Positions 8,844 to 19,378 of a stretch of DNA of 64,000 bases are shown here, piece by piece (within the stretch, counting starts at the first letter, position 1; every line of letters starts with the position of its first letter). The notes under the pieces are model-generated. The model saw only the letters and a program-made list of their open reading frames with translations. It did no database searches and was not told where the DNA came from. The position numbers were made by a program, and so were the translations under genes. The stretch comes from JBQSUQ01 sp052384575 (GTDB taxonomy: Bacteria > Pseudomonadota > Gammaproteobacteria > Enterobacterales > Pasteurellaceae): NCBI GenBank assembly GCA_052384575.1, contig JBQSUQ010000014.1; one strand, 5' to 3'.

Positions 8844-8939
8844 TGTTGTTTTTCTCTACATTTCTAAAAAGTGCGGTGGATTTTGACAAAATTTTACATT
8901 GAAAAATAAAAAATGTATGTTAAAATCTGTGCCAATATG

Positions 8940-8969
8940 ACTGACGCCTCTGCTTTTGCACGCGTCAGT
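8940..8969 (-). other. Hairpin between the Abi gene and hsdS
   Basis: ACTGACGC and GCGTCAGT form a perfect 8-bp stem with a 14-base loop directly after the Abi_2 stop. No T-run follows on the minus strand, so it is a weak terminator at best. It may be an mRNA stability or processing hairpin between abi and hsdS. The 128-base gap also holds a uptake signal core but no strong promoter that I can defend. Confidence 0.5.
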
Positions 8970-8971
8970 TC

Positions 8972-9940
8972 TCATTTCCATAGCTTCAAATTTTCCCAAT
9001 CTAATGGCAACCCCATATCATTTATCAAGACCGCATCATTGTTAGGTTTAGGAAATGTTTTCAATAGCTGATATAGCCGTTTACGCCAAGTCGATTTGGG
9101 ATTGATCGTTGTAAGCAATTTTTGCATAATACATAGATACATAAACACACGGTACTGATTCATTTCTGGTGAATCACTCAATGGTGCTGATGTATTCACT
9201 ATATTTAAATTCCATAAACGGCTATGGTGAGCACAAACATTTCGGATAAAATTCAAACTTCTTAACCATTGTTCAAACATTTTTCCATTTTTTACACCGT
9301 ACTTTGCCGCAATGCTATTTTTATCGTGATAACGCATTCCTGCAAATAATTGCGATAATAAACCAAAATCCCATACTTCAGCGGAAACCCAAATAGGCAA
9401 TACACCGCCATATTGATCTTTATAATGTCTTATTGCATCTCGTTTTTTAGCTCGTTCAATAAGCTGATTATGCTTTTCTTTCCATTTAACATATTTATCA
9501 CCCTTAGAAACAAAATTTGGGTGTAAACAACATATTTCTTTACCTGTCTTTAAATCGATTTGATAAGGCTCAATATGTGCAAGTGGATGTAATTTACCAA
9601 GCAAATGCACCACATCATTTCTAACCGCCATCTCAATTCGTTCTAAGGCATCTAGTGCCAATAATCGTAATTTTTTATCAAAAATATATAAATCTAAAAT
9701 AGTTCCAAAATCAGTGCCAGATTGAAATACATTTAATAACACAAGTCGTTTTTGTTGGTTTGATTTGACTTCATCTTTTTGCTTAAAAGAATGCCAATAG
9801 CCACTTAATCTGTAATAGCCAATATTTTTTAGATAATGTAATGCTCGTGCTTCATCACTAATACACATTTTTCGACATTTCAATACGTTCAGTAATTCAT
9901 CATAATCTTTCCACTCTTTTATGGGCTTCATTTCTTCCAC
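8972..9940 (-). CDS. Abi_2 (AbiD/AbiF-like) HEPN protein inside the hsd operon
   Basis: The 322-residue protein has the Abi_2 family hallmark LHYLKNIGYYRLSGYWHSF (about 35-52) and, near the C-terminus, FIRNVCAHHSRLWN. In the latter Arg233-x4-His238 matches the HEPN ribonuclease motif. Family members act in phage abortive infection, probably by RNA cleavage once triggered. It starts at GTG, 4 bases after the hsdR stop and behind GGAGAG, so it is very likely coupled to hsdR translation. Its place inside a type I operon resembles that of the anticodon nuclease PrrC in E. coli, which is held silent by its host restriction complex. That parallel is inference. Confidence 0.87.
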   Translation of the reverse strand: MEEMKPIKEWKDYDELLNVLKCRKMCISDEARALHYLKNIGYYRLSGYWHSFKQKDEVKSNQQKRLVLLNVFQSGTDFGTILDLYIFDKKLRLLALDALERIEMAVRNDVVHLLGKLHPLAHIEPYQIDLKTGKEICCLHPNFVSKGDKYVKWKEKHNQLIERAKKRDAIRHYKDQYGGVLPIWVSAEVWDFGLLSQLFAGMRYHDKNSIAAKYGVKNGKMFEQWLRSLNFIRNVCAHHSRLWNLNIVNTSAPLSDSPEMNQYRVFMYLCIMQKLLTTINPKSTWRKRLYQLLKTFPKPNNDAVLINDMGLPLDWENLKLWK

Positions 9941-9944
9941 AAAA

Positions 9945-12900
9945 TCACTCTCCCATTAATTCATCCGCTAATTGATAAATTGCATTACGCAACTGATTGC
10001 GGTATTTCATTTTAGATAAGGCTTTGATTTCATTATCCTGTGCCATTTCGGCGTAAGTTACCCCAGCATTTTTAATTAATTCTGTAAGCTGGTCGTTGTC
10101 ATCAAGATCTTTTTGTTGATATTGATGACGACTGAAAAGTGCGGTTAGTTCTGCGTTTGTTATGATTTCAGTTAATCCCCAATATAAACGAAAATCCAGC
10201 AATCGTTGATTTTGTGAGGCAAGATTGGCCTGTTCTACAATGGTAATACCGTCTTGGGGTTTATTAATCAGATCTTTGCGACCAAAAAAGCCTTTCATAA
10301 TCGCTTTCGCTGCACTGAAAATTCGACCAGCAAAATTGCGATCTTCCAAACCATTGGCAAATTTTTGTAGCTCTTTTTCTGTCTCGATCGCTTTTTCGGT
10401 TTCGCCAGCTTCCACTTGTTTTAATAAGGTTTCAATTAATTCTGTTAAATAATCGTAATTAATTTCTACATCTTTCACGTGGGTCATTTTAAGCTCAATT
10501 TGTATCACTGGAATATTCTTGCTTTTCGCTAAATGATTTTTAAGCTCATTTGTTAACGTATTTGTCAGCATACTTTCTTCTTCAGCACTCATGCCGAGTT
10601 GCTCAATCAATTTATCAGGATTGTCATAATCAAACCCAACAGGCTCGCCGTTTTCGTCTTCGCCAGAATATTGTTTTAGCTTAGCAATATTGCTAGTGTA
10701 AGTTTTAAGCTGCTCAAACATTTCCCATTTTTTAGTTTCAGAGGGCGGAAGTTGAGAAAAGTCATCAGTAATTTCACGTAAATTCTGCACGATTTCTTTG
10801 GTTTCATTGAGTAAAACCTGATATTTCGGGGCAGTAATATTATCTTGTGTATTTTTCGTTTTGCGTTCTTCAGAAGATAATTGTGCGGAATCTTTATTGG
10901 CGTAAATGGACAATGCCTCATTCATTAAATTTTCATTATGTGCAGGCCAGCGGTAATTAATCACTCGTCCCCAAGGTTTTTCACGCATATCTGCTACTCG
11001 ATTAGTGCGTGAATACGCTTGAATTAATCCAGCACCTTTTAAAGTGCGGTCAACATACAGGGTGTTTAATTCTGGGGCATCAAAACCAGTAAGCAGTTGA
11101 TCCACCACAATAACGAGATCTAAAAATTGTTTGTCTGTTGCAGTTCGATTTAACCGACTAGTCACATCTTCTGTGTAAGCAGAAACATCTGACATACTGA
11201 AATTAGTTCCAAATTCCGCATTGTAATGTTGGATCGCCTCAAATAAACCTTGATTGGTTTCAAGCATTGAATCGCTATTAGTATTATTTTGGCTAAATGT
11301 GACAGCTACTTTTAAACAAAACTCACCTTTTTCTGACCGCACTTTATTCATTCGTTGGAACTCGCGGAAATACATCATTGCCATTGGTGTACTGGCTTTT
11401 CCTCCACCAACGTGGGTCGTTAAAAGTGCATTGTATTTACCACGATTAAGTTTATTATCCCAATTCGAACGATTCTTCCAATGCTTGAAAATATCTCCAA
11501 CTACCAATTCAACATGTTCAGGATTCTCATCGTAGAAACTTGATTCAATACTGTCGTCCATATCTTGCTGAGTCAAATTTTCAATTTTTTGTGTGATTTG
11601 TTGCTCTGTCCAATTCGGGTATTTTTGGCGATAGAATTTGGGTAAGTAATCCTTTTTCATACTTTCTTCGCTAATGGTGGTTTCAAAATCCACTTTAAAA
11701 CCTAATACATTTCGATCTGCAATAGCTTCACGAATAGTATAAGCGTGTAAAAGTTCGCCAAAAATATCTTCTGTGCGTAAACCATTGGTGGTTTCATCAA
11801 ACATTGGTGTGCCAGTGTAGCCAATCCAAGCAGAATGTTTAAAGGCTTTTTGAATGGATTGGAAATTTTCACCGCCTGTCGAGCGATGTGCTTCGTCAAC
11901 AATAAACACGATATTTTTATTCGGTGCTTTGAAAGAAGCTCGTTTGACCAAGGTGTCTAGTTTCTGTACTGAAGTAACGATGATTTGACTGCCTTTACTA
12001 TGTAATTTGCGATTAAGATCAGTTGTATTTTTGGTGTCCTGTACGGTACCAACATTATCTTTCGTTGTATCTGGATCATAGGCACGATAGTTATCATTAG
12101 TTTGCTTCGTTAATGCAATACGATCCACCAAGAAAACCACTTTATCCACATTAGCAGCACGACTTGCTAACCAAGCGGTTTTAAAACTCGTAATGGTTTT
12201 TCCAGACCCCGTTGTATGCCAAATATAACCAAGCTTATTTATCGCTTGCGAAAAATCAGCTTTTTTTAGCTTGTTCATTACATTTCTTGTGGCATACACT
12301 TGATAAGGACGCATCACTTTTAAGGCTTGTTTGTTGGGTGTGCCGTCTAAAATCATATAATTGGTTGCCATTTGATGTGCCATTGGAATACTCAACATAG
12401 AATCCGAAAATTCTTTCCATTTATAGATAGGTTTGTTGTCGGACTGACGTTGCCAGTTAAAGGCAAAATCTTTATTAAAACGATCCGCTGTGGTATTTGC
12501 CATGTATTTCACATTATTTGGCGTAATGGCGACCAAAATCTGTAAGGTAGAATAAATATCGCTATACTGATGTTCCGCAATATATTGGTGCATTTGGTTC
12601 AACGCTTCATTAATATCGCGTGTTTCTTTTTTTTCTTCAATTTGAATAATAGGTAATCCATTGATCAATAAGGTTGTATCAAAACAGCGGTTTTCTTTTC
12701 CTGCAATGACAGCTGGACGTCGAATTTGATTGACAATTTGGTAAGTAGTGTCGCCTGCACCAATTTGTTTTTGATCAAAAACCGTTAAAAAGACGTGGCG
12801 ATCATCGTCTAAATCAATTTCAATTTGTGAAATACCATTGGTACCATAAAGGAATTGACCAGCGGCATAAGGTGTGGAAAGATTAGAAATAATGCGCTTA

Positions 12901-13148
12901 ACTTGCTCAAATTCCACCGCGCTTAATGGACGTTCTAGCGTTTTTTGATTTAGCTTTTCTAAAATCTGTTTGAAATTTGCCCACAAATCTTCTGTTGTTT
13001 TAATTGTTGGTTCATAACGCCATAGCTTTGTGCGCACAATATAATCAGCACTTGATTCATTAATACTATTTTCTGGTGTGATAGCACCAGTACAAAGATA
13101 TTCAATTAAGTTCTTTTCAAAGACTACTTCAGGCATTTTATTGGTCAT
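9945..13148 (-). CDS. hsdR: Type I restriction endonuclease, motor and nuclease subunit
   Basis: The 1067-residue protein has an N-terminal PD-(D/E)xK-type nuclease region with the segment GLPIIQIEEKKETRD (about 165-180). The SF2 translocase domains follow: Walker A WHTTGSGKTITSFK near residue 314, DEAHRSTGG near 418 and TGTPM near 440. A second RecA-like domain carries QAYSRTNRVADMREKPWG. The C-terminal helical region probably contacts HsdM. It cleaves unmethylated DNA with ATP-driven translocation. Its start codon overlaps the stop of the upstream half-size HsdS gene by four bases (ATGA), and an Abi_2 gene follows at once. All motifs are intact. Confidence 0.96.
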   Translation of the reverse strand: MTNKMPEVVFEKNLIEYLCTGAITPENSINESSADYIVRTKLWRYEPTIKTTEDLWANFKQILEKLNQKTLERPLSAVEFEQVKRIISNLSTPYAAGQFLYGTNGISQIEIDLDDDRHVFLTVFDQKQIGAGDTTYQIVNQIRRPAVIAGKENRCFDTTLLINGLPIIQIEEKKETRDINEALNQMHQYIAEHQYSDIYSTLQILVAITPNNVKYMANTTADRFNKDFAFNWQRQSDNKPIYKWKEFSDSMLSIPMAHQMATNYMILDGTPNKQALKVMRPYQVYATRNVMNKLKKADFSQAINKLGYIWHTTGSGKTITSFKTAWLASRAANVDKVVFLVDRIALTKQTNDNYRAYDPDTTKDNVGTVQDTKNTTDLNRKLHSKGSQIIVTSVQKLDTLVKRASFKAPNKNIVFIVDEAHRSTGGENFQSIQKAFKHSAWIGYTGTPMFDETTNGLRTEDIFGELLHAYTIREAIADRNVLGFKVDFETTISEESMKKDYLPKFYRQKYPNWTEQQITQKIENLTQQDMDDSIESSFYDENPEHVELVVGDIFKHWKNRSNWDNKLNRGKYNALLTTHVGGGKASTPMAMMYFREFQRMNKVRSEKGEFCLKVAVTFSQNNTNSDSMLETNQGLFEAIQHYNAEFGTNFSMSDVSAYTEDVTSRLNRTATDKQFLDLVIVVDQLLTGFDAPELNTLYVDRTLKGAGLIQAYSRTNRVADMREKPWGRVINYRWPAHNENLMNEALSIYANKDSAQLSSEERKTKNTQDNITAPKYQVLLNETKEIVQNLREITDDFSQLPPSETKKWEMFEQLKTYTSNIAKLKQYSGEDENGEPVGFDYDNPDKLIEQLGMSAEEESMLTNTLTNELKNHLAKSKNIPVIQIELKMTHVKDVEINYDYLTELIETLLKQVEAGETEKAIETEKELQKFANGLEDRNFAGRIFSAAKAIMKGFFGRKDLINKPQDGITIVEQANLASQNQRLLDFRLYWGLTEIITNAELTALFSRHQYQQKDLDDNDQLTELIKNAGVTYAEMAQDNEIKALSKMKYRNQLRNAIYQLADELMGE

Positions 13149-13720
13149 TTTGAGCTCGCTTTTTGTAATTGATGTAATACAAGTGATTTTTCTAAATTTG
13201 CAGCACGCTGTTTTAAATAAGCTAATTTTTGTTGTTTACAATAAATATCACCTATCAAACACTGCTTTGATAAAGTTGGAAGTTTTGGCAATTTGAGGGA
13301 TTTCAGCTGTTTCGTTGTGTATTTTAAGACCTGGGTGCCCTGTAACCCGTTCGCTAGCTGTTTTTGAATCGTGGGAGATTCATTCAACAAATAAATCAAG
13401 TAATTAGCATCAATTTGTTCTGTTGGGATTAATTTGACATAATTCTGAGTATATAAAAACCCTTGATGCATATCACTAATACGGACGCTTTTACCCGAAA
13501 TTAAACTAAAAATAACATCTCCTGCAGATAATAGGCTAGTAATAGGATCAAAGGTCCTTATTACTTTATTAGGGGAGATCGCTATATCAGCAAATTGAGC
13601 GTCAAGTTCAAGATTTGCTTGCGTATAATAGGTATAACTTGGTGCCTCTAAATCAGTTGTTTCAGAGATACGAAATTGTGGCTGACCACTATTTATTTTC
13701 ACCAACTCACTCAAAAGCAT
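13145..13720 (-). CDS. Half-size HsdS-like protein (single target-recognition domain)
   Basis: The start is placed at MLLSELVKINSGQPQF, with AAAAAGG about 11 bases upstream; an upstream ATG in the same frame would add 22 residues with no ribosome site. The 191-residue product looks like one recognition domain plus one helical spacer: QGTQVLKYTTKQLKSLKLPKLP and a C-terminal coiled segment YLKQRAANLEKS. It is unrelated in sequence to the domains of the hsdS at 7641-8843 and lacks their repeats. It is the first gene of the hsd transcript and overlaps hsdR. Possible roles are a homodimeric alternative specificity subunit or a regulator of restriction; the sequence does not decide. Confidence 0.72.
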   Translation of the reverse strand: MLLSELVKINSGQPQFRISETTDLEAPSYTYYTQANLELDAQFADIAISPNKVIRTFDPITSLLSAGDVIFSLISGKSVRISDMHQGFLYTQNYVKLIPTEQIDANYLIYLLNESPTIQKQLANGLQGTQVLKYTTKQLKSLKLPKLPTLSKQCLIGDIYCKQQKLAYLKQRAANLEKSLVLHQLQKASSK

Positions 13721-13738
13721 AATAAACTGTGCCTTTTT

Positions 13739-13817
13739 AAAATTACATTGTGCACATATAATAACCATGAAAATTACAAATAGCAACCTTTTATTGTAAT
13801 TTATTAAAATTACAAAT
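13739..13817. promoter_or_regulatory. Repeated AAAATTACA motif over the hsd promoter
   Basis: AAAATTACA occurs in direct orientation at 13739-13747, 13770-13778 and 13806-13814. The last two extend to an identical 12-mer ending AAAT. One inverted near-copy (TGTAATTTA) lies at 13795-13803. They straddle the predicted -10 and -35 of the leftward operon, as an operator array would. The region is very AT-rich, so chance contributes. Confidence 0.4.
13758..13786 (-). promoter_or_regulatory. Predicted promoter of the hsd operon
   Basis: On the minus strand TTGCTA and TATTAT are spaced by 17 bases and lie about 40-65 bases before the start of the half-size HsdS gene. Confidence 0.55.
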
Positions 13818-13952
13818 AAAGCAGGAGTAAAAATATCTTATTTATGGATCCAAATCAAAAAAATATGATTTTTTACAAGACAAAATCACGAAAGATCGAT
13901 AACATAGTATTGTTATACCTAATTTAGATTATTAACTTAAGAGGAAAACAAA

Positions 13953-15254
<1,302 letters not shown>

Positions 15255-15285
15255 TCACGCTGTTTGAGTTAAAACTCATGAAAAT

Positions 15286-15327
15286 AACACCGCACTTTTA
15301 GTTTAGAAAGTGCGGTGTTTTTTTATT
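15286..15327 (+). terminator. eno terminator formed by paired uptake signals
   Basis: AACACCGCACTTT and AAAGTGCGGTGTT form a perfect 13-bp stem with an 8-base loop followed by seven T's. Each arm is a complete uptake signal core. Confidence 0.88.
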
Positions 15328-15356
15328 CAGTTTCTACAAAATGAAAGGGATTGAAA

Positions 15357-15764
15357 ATGCTCAATTTAGTTTTAGAAGATAAACATTTAATTGGTCAGGC
15401 AAAACATTTTGGTGCTCATTCAACGCATCATGAGAACTTGGTCGTCATGTTTGAAGATGATGGTGAAACCGGCTACTTTTATGCTATGGATTTGAACAAC
15501 CAAGGACAACCCATCGTGGATGCTTTGTATGTATATGGTGTGGATAATATTGAAGGTAAACATGAACCCCGCCAATTCCAGATCTGTTGGTCAGAAGATG
15601 GTATGCAAGCTTTTCTATTGGTCAATGGCTATCCGCATGCTTCCTTTGATTTCCGTCGTTTAGTGGGGTACAACAGCAGTAAATTCCCTATGCCAGACAT
15701 CAGTAGTATGTGGAGCCACGAAGAAATTAATGACAAATTAGTGGCTGAATGGTTGAAGGTATAA
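15357..15764 (+). CDS. Conserved small cytoplasmic protein (possible DUF2251)
   Basis: The ATG at 15357 sits behind GAAAGGG and is preferred over an upstream TTG. The 135-residue product is soluble and acidic with no signal peptide or membrane segment. It contains VVMFEDDGETGYFYAMDL and ICWSEDGMQAFLLVNGYPHASFDF. I recall proteins of this type as DUF2251 in Pasteurellaceae, function unknown. It stands alone between two paired terminators. Confidence 0.7.
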   Translation: MLNLVLEDKHLIGQAKHFGAHSTHHENLVVMFEDDGETGYFYAMDLNNQGQPIVDALYVYGVDNIEGKHEPRQFQICWSEDGMQAFLLVNGYPHASFDFRRLVGYNSSKFPMPDISSMWSHEEINDKLVAEWLKV

Positions 15765-15775
15765 AACTCATAAAA

Positions 15776-15806
15776 AATAAACCGCACTTTTAAAGCGCGG
15801 TTTATT
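15776..15806. terminator. Bidirectional terminator
   Basis: AATAAACCGC pairs with GCGGTTTATT around ACTTTTAAAGC. It lies between two convergent genes and includes one uptake signal core. Confidence 0.75.
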
Positions 15807-15817
15807 GTTATTAAGGG

Positions 15818-16588
15818 TTAAATCACATAATCAGTCTCAAAATCATTCATTTTTGTTTGTAACAAAAATTGTTTTGTCCGTTCTTGCTGTGGCGAAGCGA
15901 AGAAATCTCGTGCATTATTTTGCTCCACCACTTTTCCTCCATCCATAAAGACAATTTTATCTGCCACTTCACGAGCAAATTTCATTTCATGAGTAACAAT
16001 AATCATTGTCCAACCTTCTTTGGCAAGCAAACGTAAAACTTGCAATACTTCACCAACTAATTCAGGATCCAAAGCGGAGGTCGGCTCATCTAATAAAATT
16101 AAATCAGGTTGAACAGCTAAAGCGCGAGCAATACCAACCCGTTGTTGCTGACCACCTGAAAGCTGTGATGGATAAAGGTTCACTTTATCAGCTAGACCTA
16201 CTTTAGCTAACAATTCTAATGCTTGTTGCTTCGCTTGCTCTGCTGGTACTTTTTGCACAATCACAGGACCTTCCATCACGTTCTCAAGTGCGGTGCGATG
16301 AGGGAATAAATTATATTGCTGAAAAACCATGGATGAATGGCGACGCAAGGCTAACTCTGTGGCTTTAGGAATTTTTTGTGCGAAATCAATGGAAAGGCAT
16401 CCGTCAGTAAAACGTAAGGTGCCAGCATCAGCTCTTTCCAATAAATTAAGGCAACGTAAAAAAGTGGTTTTCCCCGACCCTGAAGGCCCTAAAATAGCCA
16501 CTACTTCCCCTTTTTGAATGCTTAAATCTACGCCTTTCAGTACTTCATTACCATTGAATTGCTTATGAATATTTTTAATTTCTAACAT
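15818..16588 (-). CDS. Polar amino-acid ABC transporter, ATP-binding subunit
   Basis: The 256-residue ATPase has Walker A GPSGSGKTTFLRC near residue 35, Q-loop VFQQYNLFPH, ABC signature LSGGQQQRVGIARALA, Walker B LILLDEPTSALDPE and the H-switch THEM. This is the GlnQ/HisP-type polar amino-acid class. It is the last gene of a three-gene leftward operon (binding protein, permease, ATPase). Closest relatives I recall are the H. influenzae HI1078-HI1080 system and E. coli cystine importers; substrate is uncertain. Confidence 0.92.
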   Translation of the reverse strand: MLEIKNIHKQFNGNEVLKGVDLSIQKGEVVAILGPSGSGKTTFLRCLNLLERADAGTLRFTDGCLSIDFAQKIPKATELALRRHSSMVFQQYNLFPHRTALENVMEGPVIVQKVPAEQAKQQALELLAKVGLADKVNLYPSQLSGGQQQRVGIARALAVQPDLILLDEPTSALDPELVGEVLQVLRLLAKEGWTMIIVTHEMKFAREVADKIVFMDGGKVVEQNNARDFFASPQQERTKQFLLQTKMNDFETDYVI

Positions 16589-16597
16589 TGCTTACCT

Positions 16598-17314
16598 CTA
16601 TAAGTGCTGAGAAAGACGTTTTTCTAAACCTTGTTGGAAAATCGCTAATACAAAACAAACAATCCAATAAATTAATGCGGCTTCACTATAAACCAAAATA
16701 AATTCATAAGATGACGCAGCCACATTCTGAGCAATTCGGAATAATTCTGTTACCAATACTAAAGAAGCCAAAGATGAATCTTTAATGGTACTAATAAAAG
16801 TATTAGCTAATGGTGGCACAGATACTCTCATTGCTTGCGGCATAATAGTACGAATAAAGGCTTGAGGATAATTCATCCCAATGGCATAAGACGCTTCCCA
16901 TTGTCCTTTCGGAATAGATAAAATCGCCGCTCGCACTGTTTCCGAGGCATAAGCCCCAATATTAATCGAAAAAGCAATAATCGCTGTTGGGAAAGGATCT
17001 AAGGTAATTCCAACTTCTGGCAACCCATAGAAAATAATAAAAATTTGCACAAGCAATGGCGTGCCACGAATAATAGACACATACACTCGACAAATCCAGT
17101 GTAGCAATTTATGCAATAAGGATTGAGCAGGCGTCGTGCGAATAATGGCTACACCAACAGCAATCAATAACCCACAGAAAAATGAAATCACCGAAAGTGG
17201 AATTGTGCTCAGAATAGTTGCCTCTAACATAGGCCAAAACGAGCTGATCACTAGATCAGCTCGTTCTTCGGTCATAAAAGGCAAATTTGCGAAGAGGTTA
17301 TTTAGTAATGTCAT
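16598..17314 (-). CDS. Polar amino-acid ABC transporter, permease
   Basis: The permease has about five membrane helices and the conserved EAA loop, seen as YASETVRAAILSIPKGQWEASYAIGMNYPQ split across the cytoplasmic loop near residue 130. RVYVSIIRGTPLLVQIFIIF is the family's typical N-terminal HisM/GlnP signature. The start MTLLNNLF at 17314 overlaps the end of the binding-protein gene, so translation is probably coupled. It acts in the inner membrane with the downstream ATPase. Confidence 0.92.
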   Translation of the reverse strand: MTLLNNLFANLPFMTEERADLVISSFWPMLEATILSTIPLSVISFFCGLLIAVGVAIIRTTPAQSLLHKLLHWICRVYVSIIRGTPLLVQIFIIFYGLPEVGITLDPFPTAIIAFSINIGAYASETVRAAILSIPKGQWEASYAIGMNYPQAFIRTIMPQAMRVSVPPLANTFISTIKDSSLASLVLVTELFRIAQNVAASSYEFILVYSEAALIYWIVCFVLAIFQQGLEKRLSQHL

Positions 17315-18068
17315 CACCAAACCATTTAATTGAAATTTGTTTTAATGTGCCATCTGCGTGTAATTCAGCGATCGCTTTATTTAATTTCTCCACAAGTGCT
17401 TCTTCACCTTTTAAGATTGCAAAACCTGATGGAATTTTTTCCTCGCCTTCTGCTGCAATTTTTAACCCAGCTTTAGGCATTTTTTGGAAATAATCTAATA
17501 CCGCTAATTTATCATTTACTGTTGTGTCAGCTCGTTTTTGGCGGATTAATTCTAATGCTTGCGCTAAGCCATCTACTGTCACCAATTCAGCACCATTTGC
17601 TTTTGCTATTTTGGTGAAGTTGCTGGTTAAAGATTGTCCAGACTTTTTACCTTTTAAATCAGCAAAATGCTTTAAGCTTTCATCATCAGCACGCGTCACA
17701 ATCACTGCATTAGAATAGTTATAAGGCGCAGTATAAATATATTTTTTCAAACGCTCAGGGCTTGGATTGGTTTGATTTGCAATTAAATCAAAACGTTGTG
17801 CATTCAATCCCGCATACATTGCGTCCCATTGTGTTTCTTTAAACTCAATTTTTAAATCAAGATGTTTTGCAACTGCTTCAATCACTTCCACATCAAAACC
17901 CGTTAATTTACCTGTTTCATCATGGAATGTGAAAGGTGCATAGGTACCTTCTGTACCCACTAATAATGTTTTTGTACTTTCTACACGATCTGCAATTGGT
18001 CCTGCATTCGCCTGTGTTGCGACGCCAAATGCTAAACCGGCTAATAATGCTGCTTTAATAAATTTCAT
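17298..18068 (-). CDS. Polar amino-acid ABC transporter, periplasmic binding protein
   Basis: The start MKFIKAALLAGLAFGVATQANA sits behind GGGGGA and supplies a classic signal peptide with cleavage after QANA; an in-frame start 20 codons upstream has no ribosome site. The mature protein is a type II periplasmic fold of the SBP_bac_3 family, with LTGFDVEVIEAVAKHLDLK and the QWDAMYAGLNAQRFDLIANQ segment that lines the ligand cleft. The fold and these motifs fit cystine or another polar amino acid; the substrate is not proven. Confidence 0.92.
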   Translation of the reverse strand: MKFIKAALLAGLAFGVATQANAGPIADRVESTKTLLVGTEGTYAPFTFHDETGKLTGFDVEVIEAVAKHLDLKIEFKETQWDAMYAGLNAQRFDLIANQTNPSPERLKKYIYTAPYNYSNAVIVTRADDESLKHFADLKGKKSGQSLTSNFTKIAKANGAELVTVDGLAQALELIRQKRADTTVNDKLAVLDYFQKMPKAGLKIAAEGEEKIPSGFAILKGEEALVEKLNKAIAELHADGTLKQISIKWFGDDITK

Positions 18069-18169
18069 TTTTCCCCCAATAACGTAGTGAATATGATTTG
18101 ATTGTAAAAAATTTTTTGCTAATTTCACAATAACTATAAATTATTTCTCATAACTAACTGGAATAACAG

Positions 18170-19180
18170 TTATAAAAGTTGCTGCATACTAAAATTGACA
18201 ACAAATCCACCAATGGTCAGCCATACATAAATCATTGCCCCAAGCACAAGAGGTTTCGCTCCCGCTTGCTTGATAGCACTAATATGTGTCGTTAACCCTA
18301 AGGCAGTCATTGCCGAAATTAACAACAGACTATCTAAATCTACAATAAATTTAACCGCACTTTGTGGTAACAAAGAAAATGAATTTAATACCGCGGTTAA
18401 AATAAATAAAAATGCAAACCAAGGAATATTGATTTTGCCTTGTGTTGCCTGATTATCCGTCTTAGATAATGCCCAAGATAAAATCAGTAAAAATGGCGCT
18501 AGCATCATCACTCTGATCATCTTTGAGATCACTGCAGTATCCGCAACAGCGGGACTAATATTGCCACCAGCGGCATAAACCTGAGCCACTTCATGCACAC
18601 TTGAACCAATATAAATGCCAAATTGATGTGGTGTCAACCAATCTTGTAAATAGGGATAAGCTATCGGATAGAGAAACATGGAAATGGTGCCAAAAATGAC
18701 CACCACTGCAACTGCAACAGACACTTGATGAGATTCTGCCTTGGTCACAGGTTCCATCGCCATTACCGCTGCTGCACCACAAATACTACATCCCCCTGCC
18801 GTTAGAAAGACAGTTTGTTTATCCATATTGAGATAACGAATGCCTAACCAAATAGCTAGCAAGAATGTGGAAGTCAACATAATGGCATCCGTTGCAATGG
18901 CATTCACACCTACACTACTAATATCCTGCAAGGTCAAACGAAAACCATAAAGAATAATACCTAAACGTAATAAGGTGCCTTTGGCAAACAAAACTCCTTG
19001 TTGGGTATAAGCCGAGATTTTAGAATAAAAGGTATTACCGATCAAAATACCTAATAAAATAGCGATAGTTAATGAACTCACTTTCATCTGCATAGCAAAT
19101 TGAGAATGCGCGAGTAAATCTACCACAAAAGTCAGGAAAGCAATCCAGATTAATCCGATATAAAGTGTTTTATTTTTCAT
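18170..19180 (-). CDS. YeiH/UPF0324 family membrane protein
   Basis: The protein starts MKNKTLYIGLIWIAF behind GGAAAAA; the longer frame's extra 17 residues lack a ribosome site. It has about 10 membrane helices and the family core LTAGGCSICGAAAVMAMEPVTKA plus GIYIGSSVHEVAQVYAAGG. UPF0324 members are called putative sulfate exporters, but the substrate is not established. It resembles H. influenzae HI1643 as I remember it. The 41 bases to the amino-acid transporter hold no gene; gor is divergent on the other side. Confidence 0.88.
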   Translation of the reverse strand: MKNKTLYIGLIWIAFLTFVVDLLAHSQFAMQMKVSSLTIAILLGILIGNTFYSKISAYTQQGVLFAKGTLLRLGIILYGFRLTLQDISSVGVNAIATDAIMLTSTFLLAIWLGIRYLNMDKQTVFLTAGGCSICGAAAVMAMEPVTKAESHQVSVAVAVVVIFGTISMFLYPIAYPYLQDWLTPHQFGIYIGSSVHEVAQVYAAGGNISPAVADTAVISKMIRVMMLAPFLLILSWALSKTDNQATQGKINIPWFAFLFILTAVLNSFSLLPQSAVKFIVDLDSLLLISAMTALGLTTHISAIKQAGAKPLVLGAMIYVWLTIGGFVVNFSMQQLL

Positions 19181-19378
19181 TATTTTTTCCTTGTGATAAC
19201 AAGTGGTTGCTAGCATAAAATATTTCACCACAGAATTAAACTAATTCTTATAAAACTTACTAAAAAAGCACCGCGCTTTTATCGTCCTACGCATAAATAA
19301 TCCCTGCATTTGATTGCACTTTAATCGCTTTTTAGGCAGAATATTGCCACTGTTTTAAGAGAAGAAAGGAAACTAATA

